64,000 nt of DNA from Hyaloperonospora brassicae (taxonomy: Eukaryota > Oomycota > Peronosporomycetes > Peronosporales > Peronosporaceae). This document shows positions 1-10,375 of this stretch, in pieces (position 1 is the stretch's first letter; the number at the start of each line of letters is the position of its first letter). The translations under genes and the position numbers were made by a program. The notes beneath the pieces are model-generated. The model made no database searches and was not told where the DNA came from. It saw only the letters and a list, made by a program, of their open reading frames with translations. The DNA lies in NCBI GenBank assembly GCA_947650285.1, contig CANTFL010001109.1, positions 62,001-126,000 of the forward strand, given 5' to 3'.

Positions 1-3000
1 TTTCCGACTTAGTGGTCATTCGACCTGATGTTGAGTTTAACTCATCCTCGTTGTTGAACCAGTCTGTCCTTGAGGATACGAAAGCAACACTTAGTGCGCA
101 TTGAGGATCTGGGTTCCTTCAGGATCCGTTTTTTTTCATTTTTAAAGAGGTTTCAAGACGTGGTGTGTCACAAACCACCGTCCGTATTGCCTCCCGATAG
201 AGGTGTACGTCATAAAATTGACTTAGTTCCTGGAACTAAATACTAAGTAACACGGCAGTGGCCTTTACCTGAGGAACAATGTGACGTCATTTACGACTTA
301 TTTCGTGCAAAGCACGCAGCAGGAATGGTAAGTAAGAGCAAATATCCCCATTCCACACCAAACTTCTATGTCAAAAAGCCCAATGGGATGTGGCGCATTG
401 TTCATGCTTAGAATAAGCTTAATGCGGCCACCATCCCTGCTCAGACACCAATTCCGAGGAAGGATGTTCTTCAGAACAATATGATGGGATGTACAATGTA
501 CAGTGCGCTCGACTTAGTCGATTATTATTACCAGCTGCTCATCCGAGATAGCGATATTCCGCTGACAGCGCTCAACCCTCCGAGCTGTATGCTCTGGGAG
601 TGCCTCGTTATGACGCAAGGGTTATTAAATGCCCCGGCTACATTCAATCGTCTTGTGACACAATTGTTCAGGCCTCATCGGCGTTATTCACAGACCTACT
701 TTGATGACATCTTTGTCCATGGTCGTGCTATGAAAGGTCGGTCGCATGTGAACGAGCACATTAACCATTTTCGAGCTGTGTTCGTGTGTATGCGCACGAA
801 TAAGTTGTATGTCAACGCATCTATATGAATCTTTGAGCATAAGAAATTTCTTTTTTAGTACTGCGTTGGGAGTCGAGTCCTTGGGGCGGATCCCGATAAG
901 TTAAAATTCATGGTTGATTGGCAAGTTCCGAAGAACCAAAAATACTCACATAGTTGGCTTGGCCTTTCCAATTACTTACACAAGTACAGTGCGAATTACG
1001 CAGACATGACTCGGCCACTATCCAATCTCCTTAAAAATGATATGGAATGGTTCTGGACTATCATCAAGCATGATGCTTCTCAAGCAATGAAGTAGAGTCT
1101 GCTGCATGCACCAATCTTGGCTTTGCCCGATCCTGATCGAATTTCAGTGTCGTCTGTGATGCATCTGACTTTGCCATTGGTAGTGCCCTGTTACAAATAG
1201 ATATCGATAGAAGGAAACGCGTCATTGAGGTTGAGTCCGGGCATCTGAAAGCAGCTGAAAAGAGCTATCATGTTCATTACAAAGAGCTACTTGCAATGAA
1301 GTATTCTCTAGTCAAATTTAGAGTCCATATGCTTGGCTCTAAATCATTTGTGATCTATACCGATCATGCATCACGACACACTGCAACCCAGTCGCTTCAC
1401 CTCTCTCAGAGAATGGCTCGTTGGCTCTCATTCTTTGCCGAATATAACTTCGAGGTGAATTATAAGCCGGGGAAGCAGAATGCTTTGGCTGATGCGCTGT
1501 CTCGCAGGCCTGATAATGAGCTTGCTCATGTGACTACTCTGTTGTCGTCAGTCACTGACCTCATCCGTACGGCTTCAGCTAAGGATGAACAATGTGTAGC
1601 TCTGCTACGTTCTTCTGGGAGCGATGAGTACAAGGACTCAGACGTATAATTGTCGGCGAAATTACGTGCGAGGATATATCGATATTCCATTGATCAAGGC
1701 CTGTTGTGCTATAGCACGGACGTTGAAGATACTCCTCGATACGGTGTCCCTTATGGTGAGGAGTTGAAGTATTGGATCCTCTATGAGGGGCATGATAATG
1801 CGTTGTGTGGTCATCTCGGTCGTGAGAAAGCCTATGGCTTGGTTAGATAATGCCATCGGTGGCTCAAACTCTATAGAAGGGTCAGTACTAGTGCATACGT
1901 GTGAAACGTGGTAACGAATGAAATCCTCAGTACATGCGGCTGCGCCGCTAGCTAATTTGTTTGTACCCAAGGGGTTTTGGAACTCCATCGTCATGAACTT
2001 CTAGTTCGATTTGCCGAAGGATTTGTATGGCAATGCGGGTATTGTAGTCTTTGTTGACCGTTTCAGCAAGATGTCTCACTTGGCATTTGTGCCAGATCCA
2101 TTGATAGTGAAGGTACATCTACAGTGTTTATCGTTTATTGATCGATTGTTGCGACAACACGATTTGACGGTATTAATTATCTCGGATAGAGACCCTCGCT
2201 TCACTGAAAAGTTTCCGGAGTCCGTCATCAAGGTGCTTTGCACACAATTGGACATGTTCAAAGCGGATCATTCGCAAAACAATGGTGAAACCGAACGCGT
2301 AAATAGCATTTACTGTTCCATATTACGCAGTCCTCAAGCTAATAAAACAAAACGTTGTAGCTCGATGCTCCTTGTAGTTAGTTTTGCGTTGAATAACGTT
2401 GGTCATGCCTCCACCGGCTACACACCATTCTATGTGATTGGTCTCATACACCCTCTCGTTTCGTTAAACTACCATTTCCGTAGTTTAGGGCTTGGTGGGG
2501 GAGAGATTGCCGATCGACTTGCTGATTTTAGTCCTTCTACTGCTTACAAACAGGTAAGCAACTTTGTCGCAACGCGATTGAATGTCTTACGACATGTGCG
2601 TGACGCACTGGATGGTAGCCACGTGAAACAGATAGAACAAGCGGGTGCTAAAGAAAGAGGTTTTATTGAACGTTGTGGGGTCGGAGACCAACTATAAAAT
2701 TTGTGCTAAAAACCTACCTACAAATGTAGTGTCCGCTGTCAATAAGACAAATCTGCGACCGCGCTTCATTGGACCATTCACGGTCGTCGCGAAGATGGGG
2801 CTAGCGTATGGGCTAAACCTTTCGCTAAAGCTGCGAATACACCCTGTGTTCTTCTTTGGCTTCCTTATGCCGTATCCGGACACTTTTCACGTCCACTTGG
2901 AGATGCTTGAGCTGTAACAATTAGCCTTTCCATCGCCTATTGAATCCAAAATATAATATCAAGCTGAGCCTCCATTCTGGTTAGACCCAACTCCAACGCC

Positions 3001-3350
3001 TTAATTCGAGCTTGCGTCCGATCAAGCGCACTCCGGGTCTTACCTAAGGTCTTGCGGACTCCATTCACGTCGAGAGTCAGCTTCCTATGCTCCTCCCTCA
3101 GTACACCGGCCACCCTCGACGATGATCGATGAGAAAAAAAAGCCAACACGTCCATGTGGAGAGACCCCTAAAACAACGGCGTCGTTACGGTCAATTTCAG
3201 TATCTGGTATGGGTACCCGGAGTCGGAGAACACATTGGACTATGAGGCATCCCTTCGTCAGTATTACCCATCCTCCGTGGATTTTTTCGAACATTGCGCC
3301 AAGGTTCATCCTGAGACCGGGAACGTTTCTCACAACAGTGATGTGAGAAA
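1..3350 (+). pseudogene. Decayed Ty3/gypsy pol (RT, RNase H, integrase, chromodomain remnants)
   Basis: Remains of a retrotransposon polyprotein, running in from beyond the left edge. In order one can read the RT entry region (QWPLPEEQ near 255-285, WRIVHA followed by an in-frame stop near 390-412), the RT core with YFDDIFVHG (about 700-725), RNase H (VIYTDHAS near 1350-1375), the integrase catalytic core (FVDRFSKM near 2050; SDRDPRF near 2180-2205; a GETERVN-type motif near 2285-2300), a GPF segment (RPRFIGPF near 2757-2785) and a chromodomain scrap (YPESENTLDYEASLRQYY, about 3210-3270). Pieces lie in different frames and are broken by stops, so no functional polyprotein is possible. It is a different family from copies A and B further right, and its coding DNA lacks their dense hairpins. 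Confidence 0.85.
2937..3155 (-). pseudogene. Antisense coiled-coil reading frame over gypsy 3' end
   Basis: A 72-residue open frame on the strand opposite the decayed gypsy pol, between the GPF segment and the chromodomain scrap. It reads as a charged heptad-like stretch (VLREEHRKLTLDVNGV, then LDRTQARIKALELGLTRM). The intact-looking gypsy copies A and B carry an antisense coiled-coil frame in the same relative place. I infer this is the decayed counterpart. There is no database evidence behind it, and a chance open frame remains possible. Confidence 0.35.
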
Positions 3351-4849
3351 CCGAGTTGCATCAAAACACCTAGCCGAAACTCGCGATATTGGCGTAGCCA
3401 AAGCATAGCGTGAAAAATTACGCAAGTAGCCTCTGGTCTTGAGCTTGGCGTATTCGTACCAAAGCTATCGTTTCCGACGAACATCAGCCACGCTGACACT
3501 TGCTCTTAAAAGCCATCGTACTACTGAGGGGTGGAGCTCGATACACCCAGCGAATGAAGTGATTGTCTTCTTCTTTAGTTGATTCATTAGCGAAAAAGAG
3601 CATGGTCACGCACTCGATCTGTCGCACTGAGACATTTAGATCTATACGCTTAAGGTACACCTTATATTGGGGTAGCTTGGTCAAAAAGGGTTCGAGGTAC
3701 CTCCCGTGTAGTGCCTGCCGGAAGCCAATGTCCTAAGACGAAGTCGCCTCTGGGCCGATGGCTCATGTCGACAGACTACGGCCCACCGCTTTCCGGATAT
3801 GTTTTTCGACGTCGGGTGTTGTAATCACATAGCCGCAATGGCTTTCGAGTACTGTTTCAACCTGAGTACGGTGCAAAAAATCTTCTCTTGCTGAAGGATC
3901 AGCTGTTGTTGCTCATCTAGCGGGTTGGTGATGGTGATGTCCCGAGCATCCGTTTCGGTTAAACGATGCTGCGCCACTGGCGCGTAGGCTTCACCAGGTT
4001 CGTCGAACCGATTTTAATGCCGAAAGGAAGTAGAACTTAAGGCACACGTGGGTTTGCCACTGTCTTTTCTTAACTATGGACACTTTTATTGCTACCATAG
4101 TCCACCACTTCATCGAGGTCGAGACAAGAGAAATAGCCTGAGACTTGTGATGTGGCGATGTCATGGTGCTTCGTGCTTGATTAACCGTGAGGTTAAGGGC
4201 ACACACATCGACCTCTTTAAGGGGAAAATCAGAGTTTGAGAATCGTGACGTGTTGATTGCCGTGGTGCTTCGTGCTTTGACCAATCGAGAGCTTAGGGGT
4301 AGACACAACGACCCCTTCGAGGAAAGAAATGTTCTGTGGTGACGTTAAGCTGGTGGGGGGGTTGGTTAACGGCATAACATGTGTGGTTGACACCAGGGAT
4401 GAGACCCCATTTAAAATGATATAGAACACCGTATTAGTTGTTGGGGGCTGATGTGTGTCAGCCGCCAAATACGAGATCTTTAAAAGGAATTAATTCGAAC
4501 TTTCATATCTAGCTTGAGTACGTTTAGTCTGAGGTGTTCTCTCCGATTTAACTAATAAAGTTCAGTTTCCCTTTTGATCTAATAAAGACACGTGCCTCCT
4601 TAAGACGTTTCAGATCGTAAGAGAGTCAAGTTCTTCTGACGACACAGACTCGTTAGCACATTGTGCAGTCGATTGACTGAATCGGTAAGGTCCCTTGAAC
4701 AAGGACCTGGAGCTGTAAGCTCGTTGACTCGTAGAGTCGAGTTCTCGTAAAGAACTAGCTTGTTCACTGAGCACACAAGCCTTCCTCTGGCTAAAGGCTG
4801 TGCTAGCTCCGCTACAGTGCAGTTATGACACTCCAGTTGCATCGTACGC
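3351..4849. other. Retroelement 3' region with possible LTR, otherwise unassigned
   Basis: No gene recognised. A G-rich tract at 4351-4364 (G-run 4354-4361) looks like a polypurine tract. The sequence after it to about 4620 contains two AATAAA-like motifs (about 4553 and 4581), as a 3' LTR would, so this may be the end of the decayed gypsy element to the left. Short minus-strand open frames at 3484-3684 and 3991-4308 may be pieces of its antisense reading frame, and 4600-4842 (-) has no recognisable homology. All of this is inference. Confidence 0.3.
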
Positions 4850-6938
4850 GCACTTGGAGATAATTTAGCGCCTTATGTGCCAAGCCTCGTTAATTTTGCG
4901 ATGAAGACGATGAATTCACAATTTGAACTCGTTCGCACATGTGCTGCTGGGGCATTTGCTGATTTGGTTCCGTTGATTCCTCTTCACATAGACCTCGAGC
5001 ATCGGGAATCTGAGCAGCTACTTCCTGACTCGTTACGAACAATCGTAAAGCAAAATGCTGTTTCACGTACCTTCCTGGAGAGCTTTGCAAAAGGTGAGGC
5101 GATCGAGCATACCGATCTTACATCTCTGCTAGCTCGCGATACGAGATTGCGTCTGCACCAACAACATGGCGTGGATTGGCTTTGCTTTATGGCCAAAAAT
5201 AATCTACATGGAATCCTTGCTGATGATATGGGTCTCGGTAAGACGTTGCAAACACTTACAGCCATGGTTGCCACGTCGGTCTTATCAGCCTCAGCCGGAA
5301 GTAAGGCTACAACGATGCCTTTCCTTGTTGTGTGTCCGCCGATCGTCGTTTATCATTGGATACAGGAAGTCAAGCAACACGTCCCGGGTTTCTTTGCATC
5401 TATAATCGACTATTCAGTCCCTGCTAGCGAACGAAAAGTCTTGCTCCAAGATGGTATAAGGTCATTGTCGGACCAGGGTCCGACATTGATCGTAACGACG
5501 TACTCCATACTGCGCACGGATATTGAGCGCTTGGGGAATGCCACTTACGCCTTTGTGGTGCTCGACGAAGCGCATTTGATTCGAAACCCATCCACCGCTT
5601 TGTTCCAAGCGGTACGTAAGCTTATGGCGTTGCATCGTGTTGCCTTGATCGGAACGCCGTTGCAGAACAATGTCACCGATTTGTGGGCTCTCTTCGAGTT
5701 CTTGATGCCCGGGTACTTAGGCGACTTTGTTGCGTTCCGCCGCGAGTTTGTGTTTCCTATCACAAAGTCAGCACAACGTAATGCAACGACAAAGCAGAAG
5801 AAAGTGGCGGCCATTGCTATCGCGCGGTTGCATCAGAAGGTGTTGCCGTTTATTTTGCGTCGAACGAAAGAGCAGGTGCTGACGGAGCTTCCTCCAAAAG
5901 TTATTTCGAATGTGCTTTTACCCATGTCTTCGCTACAGCGGTGCCTATATTCACTGGCAATGTCGACAGAAAGTGGGAGCTCAAGCTTGTCAAGGTATTC
6001 GCGGTCGAATAGTACTGGAGCCGAGAGGGCGGAGACAAAGCTCAACGTGCTAGCTAATTTGCAGCTACTACGCAAAATTTGCGTCCAACCAGCGCTTGTT
6101 GCGAGCGCCAAAGTTGCTCGGCTTCTTGACACAACGGACAAGGACGCTCTTCGAGACTGGAAGTGCTCAGGAAAGATGACAGGTTCGCGTGACCTGTTGG
6201 TCGAGTGCTGCGATGTAGCACCGCAGGATCAACTTTTAGCAAGTGAATCTTCTGCCAGGGACGACCTGGATGACAGCCGAATTTCCCCCCATCGGTGTCT
6301 CGTATTTGCTCACTTGCAACAGATACTGGGTATCACAGAGCAAATGCTGCAAGATGCACTGCCCAGAGCCACGTACCGGCGCCTTGATGGACGAACAGCC
6401 CACTCAAAGCGCGCAGATACTGTAGAATCCTTCATCTCTGATCCATTGATTGACATTTTGCTGTTGACAACGTCGGTAGGTGGTCTAAGACCAACACTCA
6501 CCGATGCTGACACGGTCATCTTTATCGAGCACTCATGAAACCCCTTTGTTGATTTGCAAGCCACGGATCGCGTTCAACGCATCGGATATAAGCAATGTGT
6601 ATGTGGTTATCGGTTGATCGTCGAGGGATCTCTGGAAAAGCACATCGTAACTTTTTTGGGGATTCAAAGCAAGTTGCAGATACGGTAGTGCAAAAGAGCG
6701 GTGCTCGAAGCAGTATGAACACGGGCACAAAAGGTGTTCTGGATCTGTTGCGCGCTTTATCGTTGGCAGCGATTGCTACAAAGCTTCGTGGATCTGTCAC
6801 AAAAGCGGATTCTGAATAAACTGACCGCGCTGCTGTGCGCTTCCACAAGACGCCAAAGCACTTATTGACGACATCAGCGAGCTATGGGATGAGTCGCAGT
6901 ACGAATCGTTAGCCATTCCTGATGTCTTTAATCAGTAG
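4850..6938 (+). pseudogene. 5'-truncated MOT1/BTAF1-type Swi2/Snf2 ATPase pseudogene
   Basis: Mot1/BTAF1 uses ATP to strip TATA-binding protein from DNA in the nucleus. Homology begins abruptly near 4850 (ALGDNLAPYVPSLV, end of the HEAT-repeat part), so more than half of the usual ~1,800-residue protein is missing. The long open frame 4877-6538 carries helicase motifs I (DDMGLGKT), II (LDEAH), III (IGTPLQNN) and the start of motif VI. It stops at a TGA (6536-6538) exactly where the conserved Trp of the ...WNP motif should be. Homology continues past it in the same frame (NPFVDLQATDRVQRIG), shifts frame near 6665 (KQVADTVVQKS) and ends with the family's C-terminal DDISELWDESQYE and a TAG at 6936-6938. 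One nonsense change plus frameshifts and the missing 5' part make this a pseudogene or a partial duplicate. Confidence 0.85.
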
Positions 6939-7510
6939 GTTCGTCACGCGGCAATGCTTCATCTCAATCTTTGGAATTGAATGCAACTATAGCCAAAGGC
7001 TGCTCCCAAGATAGCCCAAATTGAGCGCCGCTACCGAGGCTGGCTTATATTTTCTCAATGACACGGTCTTGTAGCAAATTATGACATCGAATAGAAAGGT
7101 CCGTCAGCTACAGCAGGAATGTTGGCCATGATCACGATTGCTTCAGCTTATGTATCTCTAGCATAAGGAAACGAGTACTACTGTACACGCAGTATTGGTG
7201 TAAACAGGAGGCATGCACCGCTGCAGTGGCCTCACAATGTGTAGAGGGGCAACTGTCCTGGCGGCGATAAGGGCGATCGCGGCGCATCGGACTAACATTT
7301 CGTACCACAAACCTGCGCGTATGGAGCCATGTACGAGTAAAGTTTTGGCAGCAGTACCGACTTCAGCCCGTGCTCACGAATTCGTGATGATAGACGACGG
7401 GGCAACATTAAATTCGCCAAGCAAAATTAAGTCTTGAGTACGATACGGTAGATAAAAACACCAGTCCTAATTGAAGGGCACCGATCCTCGTGTACTGAAA
7501 AGATGTGTTC
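6939..7510. other. Intergenic, nothing recognised
   Basis: Between the MOT1-like pseudogene and the 3' end of PRP6. A 74-codon plus frame at 7213-7437 has no recognisable motif. I see no RNA gene or repeat. Confidence 0.5.
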
Positions 7511-10375
7511 CTACGGTTGTTCGGCAAACGGCAATGTCAGACTAACAAGCTTAACGAGCTCTTTGGCCTTCTTGCGACGGTTTCGCGTCTGTTTCGAGAT
7601 ACACGTCCATTTTTCACCATGATGGGGATCCGAGATCACAGCACGATTCAAAACCTTTTCTGCCGCTTCCGTTGTACCATGTTTAAGCTCAAATAGATAG
7701 TAATGTGCCCACGCATCTCCAAAATCCGAATCCAGCTGAACTGTTCGCTCCAACCACTTGCGTGCTTTTGAGTACTTGCGTTCCTGCCAAAACAATTTGG
7801 CGACTGATAAACACACCGACGAATCGTTGTCTTTCTTCTTCAGTGCGGTGAACGATGCACGCTTCTGCTGCGCACGTGGGGCAATGTCAATTGATTCTGC
7901 CAAGAGTACGCCTGATTCGGGGCATTCTTGCAAAGCCTTGGCCATCAGCATCTCTTGTCCTTTGGGGTTGTTCCATCGGGCTTCTAGTCGAGCAGCTTCT
8001 AGCCACAATAAATCAGTCTTTGGGTTTTTCAATCGAGCCATCTCCAATACCGAGCGCGCCTTGGTTACGCCATTCAGCTTTTCTTCCAATCGGCTGGAAA
8101 GAGTCCACAACACAATTGACCTTGGACAATTCTGAATTCCTTCGCGGTATATTTTCTTTGCACTCTCATAGTCCGCTGGGTCCAGCGCTTCGTACAACTG
8201 CCCAGCCATCATATACAACTTCGGGAAATCAGGATATAGCTTGATTCCTTCCAAGACAAGGTCTTCCTCGATCTTACGATTCTCAGCACATTCTCGCTCA
8301 AGCAGCACAGACTTCATCCATACATGCGGCGACGGCGCTTGAGCGCGTGCTTTAGCCAGCAATGCCCGCGCCAAGTCAATTTCATCGTTCTCCCACTCCA
8401 ACTTCACAGCTGCCAGCCAAATCGCCTCGCTATTCGGATTGGCACTAAATGCTTGGCGCAATACCAATCGCGCATTCTCCACCGATCCGTTGGTCCAAAC
8501 CTCCTTCGCAGCCATAAGCCATAAAATTTCGGCGTTGGGACAACACGTGACGGCCTTCTGCAACAGCTGCTCAACAGGTTCAGAACTCGTGCCTTCTTGG
8601 ATCTTCTTCTCCAGCGCAATTGCGCGTAGCCAAATTGACTTCTTACCCGGAAAAACCTTCAATGCAGCTGCATATATGGCCTTAGCAGTTACCAGTGCAC
8701 CACGATTTATGCTGTTTTCAGCATCGTCCATCCATGTACGCTTACGATCTTCGTGATCAACACCAACGTCCAAACTAACACGCACGATTGCCGCACAGGT
8801 CAAAGGTGCACCAGCTTGCTCGCATGCTTCAGCTTCCTTCAGCCACATTTCCCGGTTCATGACCACCTGATGTTTTTGAAGTGACTTCAGTGCCAACTGG
8901 ATGATACGATCAATCATGTCTACATTCTTTCCTTGTGCTTCTTCCAGCTTGGCTGCCGTGATCCAGATCGACGGCTCGGTTGGGATAACAGCGCGTGCCT
9001 TGTTCAACGTTTTCTTTGCGTTTTCGTATGTTTCGAGCCGAGCCAGTGCAAGCCACAGGTCCACCGCTTGTGGAACGCATTCGACAGCCCGCCCGAGCAA
9101 AATTCGAGCACCGTCGACATCCTCCATTTCAATAAGGGCCTTCCACAACTTTACCGAGTTGGGGATAAACTCGAGAGCGCGACGCATCACGAGCTTTTTC
9201 AGCTCGTCATCGTTTTCGAGCTGCGCTGCTTGAAGCCAGATCTTGACCGACTTAGGCAAGTGTCGCACAGCTTTGGCCAATATCGTCTTGGCATTCTCCG
9301 GATTTTGCAATCGTGCTGCTTCCAGCCAAACATCTTCTTGTGTCGAACATGACTCGCAACCTTGTGCAATGATCTTTCTCGCTTGCACCAACTTGCCCGC
9401 CACTTCTTCCAATCTTGCCGCAGCAATCCACCCGGGTCCATGCTTGGGATTCGTCATTGTCACGGATCTCAGCAAAAGTCTCGCTTTTTTTATATCACCA
9501 ATCTCAGCATCGCTCGTCATCTTCAAGCTGTTCAAACTCGTGAGGTATCCCTTGGGATCCACAACCGTCTGGCCCGAGATCGAGTCCGACATCTTGTCCA
9601 GCTTATGGGACAACTGAGCACCTCTCGCACCTGCCAATCCTGTCATAGAGCTCGTCATGCCATTCGGTGTATCGACCCCATGGACCGGTGTGATCGTCCC
9701 ACTCACTCGAGCTCCCGCAGTTCCCAAGAGACTGTCAGGCACAGGCGCAAACATCTCGTGACGTTTCTGCAGTGCCGTGTGGGTTTTGTGTTTGAGCGAA
9801 TAGTCCCCAATCTCAGGGATCAGATCCCACTCCGCATCCGACATGTACTGCAGTGAACTTTTAAGGTCTGCAAACTGGTCTGAGATCTTGGGCATTTCCT
9901 TGCGCGCTTTCTTCAGCTCCTCGAGTTGACGGAGCTCCCGGCGGCGTTTCCGTCGGGAGTCCATGCGCTCGTCCACCTGCTCGTATGTATCGTCTGCTTC
10001 CTTGTCGTCTTGATCGTAGGGCGTGTCCTGGAACAGACCGCGGGACGAATAGCCCGAGAATTCGTCGTAGTTCGTCTCACTGTAGTCGCCAAAGTCCTCG
10101 TTCTCGTCCTTTTCACGTCCAAATCCGCCCATTCCAGCGGTCCCTGACCCGCGTCCGGCACCCGGTCCTGCGCCTGCGATCTCAACGCCTCGTCCACGAC
10201 CAGCGGGCGGGAGAAACGGTGCGTCCTGCGTTCCGTCCTGCGTCATGGGCGCACGCGCCGGACCGATGTCTGAGCGCGTCGTGAAGCCCACGGCGCCCCG
10301 ACCTAACCCCGGCACATAGTTTGCCGGTGCGCCGGACGTGTACGTGTTGCGGACGCGTTGGCCTAAGCTGCTCAT
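7511..10375 (-). CDS. PRPF6: Pre-mRNA-splicing factor PRP6 (U4/U6.U5 tri-snRNP)
   Basis: Intact, apparently intronless frame of 954 codons plus a TAG stop. PRP6 is the nuclear scaffold that bridges U5 and U4/U6 in the tri-snRNP and is needed for spliceosome assembly. The N-terminal PRP1-type domain is clear: NYVPGLGRGAVGFTTRSDIG within the first ~40 residues, then acidic (DEFSGYSSRGLFQDTPYD) and basic stretches up to about residue 170. From about residue 240 to the end there are tandem HAT repeats (repeated W-x2-A-A-x-L-E signatures such as WIAAARLEE, WLQAAQLE, WLEAARLE). Length fits the family (about 900-940). The open frame extends 47 codons further upstream to 10516, but I chose ATG 10375 because MSSLGQ leads straight into conserved sequence and the extra residues are unlike the family. 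No damage is seen. Confidence 0.95.
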   Translation of the reverse strand: MSSLGQRVRNTYTSGAPANYVPGLGRGAVGFTTRSDIGPARAPMTQDGTQDAPFLPPAGRGRGVEIAGAGPGAGRGSGTAGMGGFGREKDENEDFGDYSETNYDEFSGYSSRGLFQDTPYDQDDKEADDTYEQVDERMDSRRKRRRELRQLEELKKARKEMPKISDQFADLKSSLQYMSDAEWDLIPEIGDYSLKHKTHTALQKRHEMFAPVPDSLLGTAGARVSGTITPVHGVDTPNGMTSSMTGLAGARGAQLSHKLDKMSDSISGQTVVDPKGYLTSLNSLKMTSDAEIGDIKKARLLLRSVTMTNPKHGPGWIAAARLEEVAGKLVQARKIIAQGCESCSTQEDVWLEAARLQNPENAKTILAKAVRHLPKSVKIWLQAAQLENDDELKKLVMRRALEFIPNSVKLWKALIEMEDVDGARILLGRAVECVPQAVDLWLALARLETYENAKKTLNKARAVIPTEPSIWITAAKLEEAQGKNVDMIDRIIQLALKSLQKHQVVMNREMWLKEAEACEQAGAPLTCAAIVRVSLDVGVDHEDRKRTWMDDAENSINRGALVTAKAIYAAALKVFPGKKSIWLRAIALEKKIQEGTSSEPVEQLLQKAVTCCPNAEILWLMAAKEVWTNGSVENARLVLRQAFSANPNSEAIWLAAVKLEWENDEIDLARALLAKARAQAPSPHVWMKSVLLERECAENRKIEEDLVLEGIKLYPDFPKLYMMAGQLYEALDPADYESAKKIYREGIQNCPRSIVLWTLSSRLEEKLNGVTKARSVLEMARLKNPKTDLLWLEAARLEARWNNPKGQEMLMAKALQECPESGVLLAESIDIAPRAQQKRASFTALKKKDNDSSVCLSVAKLFWQERKYSKARKWLERTVQLDSDFGDAWAHYYLFELKHGTTEAAEKVLNRAVISDPHHGEKWTCISKQTRNRRKKAKELVKLVSLTLPFAEQP

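Noticed and set aside
7758..10284. Several plus-strand frames of 60-164 codons opposite PRP6
   Set aside because: They are shadows of the conserved PRP6 frame and show no motif of their own.
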